From: CAVTZP01 sp964456815
Lineage (GTDB): Bacteria; Chloroflexota; Dehalococcoidia; Dehalococcoidales; BS750m-G39
Assembly: GCA_964456815.1 (NCBI GenBank)
Contig: CAYWCO010000058.1
Location: 1 to 7,610, forward strand
DNA: 7,610 bases
Reading direction: 5' to 3'
The position numbers were made by a program, and so were the translations under genes. Of this stretch, positions 6,582 to 7,610 are shown piece after piece. Position 1 is the stretch's first letter. Every line of letters begins with the position of its first letter. Below the pieces are notes generated by a model. It was not told where the DNA came from and searched no databases. It worked only from the letters and a program-made list of their open reading frames with translations.

Positions 6582-6617
6582 ATCGGTCTATATTATTCCA
6601 TATCGGTCTATATTATT
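6578..6617. repeat. Perfect tandem duplication of 20 bp over the prepilin peptidase start
   Basis: CCATATCGGTCTATATTATT occurs at 6578-6597 and again, without a gap, at 6598-6617. Each copy contains, on the reverse strand, a TAATAT box, the spacer AGACCGAT and an ATG. The copy next to the gene supplies the real start codon (6581). The outer ATG (6601) is out of frame by 20 nt and would encode only Met-Glu before a TAA. The duplication thus doubled the start region of the gene. Confidence 0.95.
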
Positions 6618-6626
6618 TTTTGTCAA
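6590..6626 (-). promoter_or_regulatory. Tentative promoter elements of the prepilin peptidase gene
   Basis: On the reverse strand a perfect TTGACA lies at 6626-6621 and a -10-like TAATAT at 6595-6590, 8 nt before the ATG. The 25-nt distance between them is too long for a standard promoter; the outer TAATAT copy (6615-6610) is only 5 nt away. If the inner box is used alone, the transcript would start at or beside the ATG and be leaderless, which fits the absent ribosome binding site. TTGACA also overlaps the edge of the repeat element at 6625. Confidence 0.3.
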
Positions 6627-6846
6627 CCTCACCCCCTTTGTCCCCCTCTCCACTCTTGGAGAGGGGGAGGGGAGGATTTTTTTCTGAAGAGGGACTTCGT
6701 CCCTCTTAAACTCCCTATAATGTATTTTGGCGTTTCCCCCTGCTAACTCTCCTTTAGAGGAGGGAGATTTTAGGGAGGGGGCAAAGCCCCCTCCCTCCTC
6801 TACTCCCCCCTTCCCTTTTAAGGGAAGGGGGTCAGGGGGATAGGTT
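6625..6846. mobile_element. MITE-like hairpin-rich noncoding element of about 222 bp
   Basis: The ends form imperfect terminal inverted repeats: AACCTCACCCCCT (6625-6637) against the complement of 6834-6846, AACCTATCCCCCT, 11 of 13 identical. Inside are four strong inverted repeats made of C- and G-runs: an 11-bp stem at 6642-6667, a 9-bp stem at 6687-6707 around CTTCG, an 11-bp stem at 6772-6796 with loop AAA, and an 11- to 12-bp stem at 6806-6831. It has no credible gene and its composition differs sharply from the AT-rich flanks. TATATTAT occurs just outside both ends (6609-6616 and 6846-6853), but AT-rich words are common here, so a target duplication is only possible. A dispersed nonautonomous element is the best reading; an ordinary intergenic structured repeat is the alternative. 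Confidence 0.55.
6642..6683 (+). terminator. Terminator-like hairpin followed by seven T, inside the repeat element
   Basis: An 11-bp perfect stem pairs 6642-6652 (CCCCCTCTCCA) with 6657-6667 around the loop CTCT. After a G-rich spacer of 9 nt a run of seven T follows (6677-6683). The shape resembles an intrinsic terminator for plus-strand transcription, but no plus-strand gene ends before it and the T-run is rather far from the stem. It may simply be part of the element, or could insulate the prepilin promoter from read-through. Confidence 0.3.
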
Positions 6847-6928
6847 ATATTATAGTCTATATTTTGAAGGCTTCGGCTGATATAGTCAACAGTTCGGGTA
6901 GCAGTTTATTACCATTACCAACGAGCTA

Positions 6929-6952
6929 TTGACCCAGCGCAGGCTATATTAT
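6929..6952 (+). promoter_or_regulatory. Weak promoter candidate of the prepilin gene
   Basis: The stretch 6847-7004 between the repeat element and the prepilin ribosome binding site shows no gene. It contains TTGACC (6929-6934) and an AT-rich block with TATTAT (6947-6952). The 12-nt spacing is too short for a standard promoter, so the -10-like block may work with another factor or another upstream site. A start near 6959 would give a leader of about 60 nt that includes the hairpin at 6986-7001. No sigma54-type GG/GC pair at the right distance was seen. Confidence 0.25.
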
Positions 6953-6985
6953 ACCCTAAGCATACCTAAATGTACCCAACGAAAA

Positions 6986-7001
6986 CTGGCTGAACAGCCA
7001 G
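6986..7001 (+). promoter_or_regulatory. Hairpin directly upstream of the prepilin ribosome binding site
   Basis: CTGGCTGAACAGCCAG is a perfect inverted repeat that can form a 6-bp stem with a GAAC loop and ends 3 nt before the Shine-Dalgarno sequence. In a transcript it could protect the 5' end or affect ribosome access, which suits an abundantly expressed structural protein; as DNA it could be a dyad operator. Its role is inferred only from position. Confidence 0.45.
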
Positions 7002-7004
7002 AAA

Positions 7005-7013
7005 AGGAGGTGA
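7005..7013 (+). promoter_or_regulatory. Full-strength ribosome binding site of the prepilin gene
   Basis: AGGAGGTGA matches the complement of the 16S rRNA 3' end over nine bases and lies 7 nt before the first ATG. It predicts strong translation and stands out against the absent or weak sites of the neighbouring peptidase and GGDEF/HD-GYP genes. Confidence 0.9.
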
Positions 7014-7020
7014 CAACGAG

Positions 7021-7401
7021 ATGATGAGGAGGATTGTGAAAAGCGTTTGCCACGGACAGAAGGGCTTCACCCTGATTGAGCTACTGATAGTGGTCGCCAT
7101 TCTAGGTGTCATTGCCGCTGTGGTTATCCCTAACGTTACTGCCTTCATGGGAACCGCTGACCTGAGTGCCGCCCGCACCGAGGCATCCAATGTGAAGACG
7201 GCAGCTCTGGGCTACTACGCCGAGCAAAGCCCACCCGCCTGGCCCACCGGTTCGGGTGACTTGGGTGACTACCTCACCGGAACACTGACAGGGACGTACG
7301 CATTCGATGGTGATGGCATGATAACCACATCTGGTACCTCATATGGCAGTACAGGCTTAGTTTGGGACTTCGACACTCAGACATTTGACCCGGCGCCGTA
7401 G
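7021..7401 (+). CDS. Type IV prepilin / pseudopilin with class III signal peptide
   Basis: The 126-residue product has a 15-residue basic leader (MMRRIVKSVCHGQKG) followed by the classic cleavage and methylation motif G15/F16-TLIE with Glu20 at mature position 5. The hydrophobic helix runs through about residue 44, with Pro37 at mature position 22 as in many type IV pilins. The mature chain would have 111 residues. It has no cysteine, so it lacks the C-terminal disulfide of many pilins. Residues 47-75 look like the alpha1-C region of short GspG- or PilA-like proteins. The C-terminal part is rich in Gly, Thr, Ser and Asp (FDGDG, WDFDTQTFDP). Two ATG codons are adjacent (7021 and 7024); either fits the ribosome binding site. 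The protein is expected to be processed by the peptidase encoded at 5802-6581. Whether it is a major pilin or a minor or secretion pseudopilin cannot be decided here. Confidence 0.93.
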   Translation: MMRRIVKSVCHGQKGFTLIELLIVVAILGVIAAVVIPNVTAFMGTADLSAARTEASNVKTAALGYYAEQSPPAWPTGSGDLGDYLTGTLTGTYAFDGDGMITTSGTSYGSTGLVWDFDTQTFDPAP

Positions 7402-7433
7402 CTTAAAGCTTTAGCCTAAGGCTCTAATTTAAG
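7402..7433 (+). other. Nested inverted repeats just after the prepilin stop codon
   Basis: CTTAAA (7402-7407) pairs with TTTAAG (7428-7433), and inside lie AGCC-TAA-GGCT (7413-7423) and the palindrome AAAGCTTT (7405-7412). The structure is AT-rich and weaker than the hairpin that follows at 7445. It may add to 3'-end stability of the prepilin mRNA. Confidence 0.3.
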
Positions 7434-7444
7434 TGAAGCAAATT

Positions 7445-7499
7445 TAGAAAGGCTTATTAGCGGGTTACTTTGTTTCTAACCTGCAAGTAAGCTTTTCTA
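7445..7499 (+). terminator. Long hairpin behind the prepilin gene, probable terminator or 3' mRNA stabiliser
   Basis: The arms 7445-7467 and 7477-7499 pair over 23 positions with a single A-A mismatch and three G-U pairs, around a 9-nt loop (CTTTGTTTC). The stem begins TAGAAAGGCTTA and its complement ends TAAGCTTTTCTA. It starts 43 nt after the prepilin stop. The 3' arm is itself T-rich (CTTTTCT) and is followed by ATTTCT, not by a clean T-run, so termination may be incomplete and allow read-through into further genes while stabilising a short pilin message. A standalone structured RNA is less likely. Confidence 0.6.
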
Positions 7500-7529
7500 T
7501 TTCTGTGTAACGCAAGGGGACAAAGCGGG

Positions 7530-7609
7530 TTCCCACCCACCCATTAGGCTCCGCAGCTTGTTATAGAATAGGTATTCCCACCCTCGGGGGCTCTGCGGCT
7601 TGTTATGGA
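7530..7609. repeat. Two imperfect tandem repeat units at the window edge
   Basis: The unit starts TTCCCACCC (7530-7538 and 7575-7583), has a spacer of 8 or 5 nt, and continues with GGCTCYGCRGCTTGTTATRGA (7547-7567 and 7589-7609), where 18 of 21 positions agree. The start-to-start distance is 45 nt. The window stops right after the second unit, so further copies may follow. No gene was seen in 7434-7610. Confidence 0.7.
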
Positions 7610-7610
7610 G

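Noticed and set aside
6595..6601. Upstream ATG at 6601 as start of the prepilin peptidase
   Set aside because: It is out of frame and meets TAA after one further codon; an in-frame TAG at 6590-6588 also blocks any longer N-terminus.
6222..6746. 174-codon plus-strand open frame spanning the peptidase start and the repeat element
   Set aside because: It is antisense to the prepilin peptidase and runs into noncoding hairpins; the translation is low-complexity and unlike any protein family.
6986..7001. Sigma54 promoter at the prepilin gene
   Set aside because: GG and GC pairs in the inverted repeat are 9 nt apart where about 12 are needed, and the site lies next to the ribosome binding site.
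6618..7020. tRNA or small structured RNA gene in the large intergenic gap
   Set aside because: The hairpins do not form a cloverleaf or any RNA family I recognise, and repeated C/G-runs with inverted ends fit a repeat element better.
7530..7609. CRISPR array
   Set aside because: Only two imperfect units with unequal internal spacing are visible, and no cas gene or leader is present.

Overview
This window looks like a piece of a moderate-GC bacterial chromosome with type IV pilus and cyclic-di-GMP genes. The protein style hints at Chloroflexota, perhaps a Dehalococcoidia-like lineage: a multi-TM/GAF signalling protein with an 'IDKFFYRKTYDDRQ' juxtamembrane segment, a NarL-type regulator and a short single-domain pilin. 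This taxonomic guess is by inspection only and is not firm.

Layout. At the left a plus-strand gene (68-1141) encodes a divergent YchF/OLA1-type nucleotide-binding protein. It meets tail to tail, 5 nt apart, a minus-strand block that reads from right to left: prepilin peptidase (6581-5802), a 1009-residue membrane protein with two GAF domains plus GGDEF and HD-GYP (5708-2679), a NarL/LuxR-type response regulator (2622-1948) and a HAD-superfamily hydrolase (1842-1147). Divergent from this block, on the plus strand, is a type IV prepilin gene (7021-7401). The 439-nt gap between the prepilin peptidase and prepilin genes holds a tandem 20-bp duplication covering the peptidase start codon and a roughly 222-bp hairpin-rich element with imperfect terminal inverted repeats. 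After the prepilin gene come a long hairpin and a degenerate two-copy repeat that runs up to the window edge.

How the genes may work together. The prepilin and its processing peptidase are divergent neighbours. Next to them is a gene whose product has intact motifs for both making (GGDEF with RxxD I-site) and breaking (HD-GYP) c-di-GMP, followed by a DNA-binding regulator. A c-di-GMP-tuned pilus or surface-attachment module is a reasonable inference, but nothing in the sequence proves the link. The regulator lacks the acidic pair that normally binds Mg2+ in receiver domains, so it may not be driven by ordinary phosphorylation. The YchF-like protein has Arg in place of the P-loop Lys.

Regulatory signals visible by eye include near-consensus sigma70-type promoters before the c-di-GMP gene (TTGACA-N18-GATAAT, ending 10 nt before ATG, so nearly leaderless) and before the HAD gene (TTTACA-N17-TACAAT), a 12-bp direct repeat just upstream of the first of these, and a full AGGAGGTGA ribosome binding site preceded by a hairpin at the prepilin gene.
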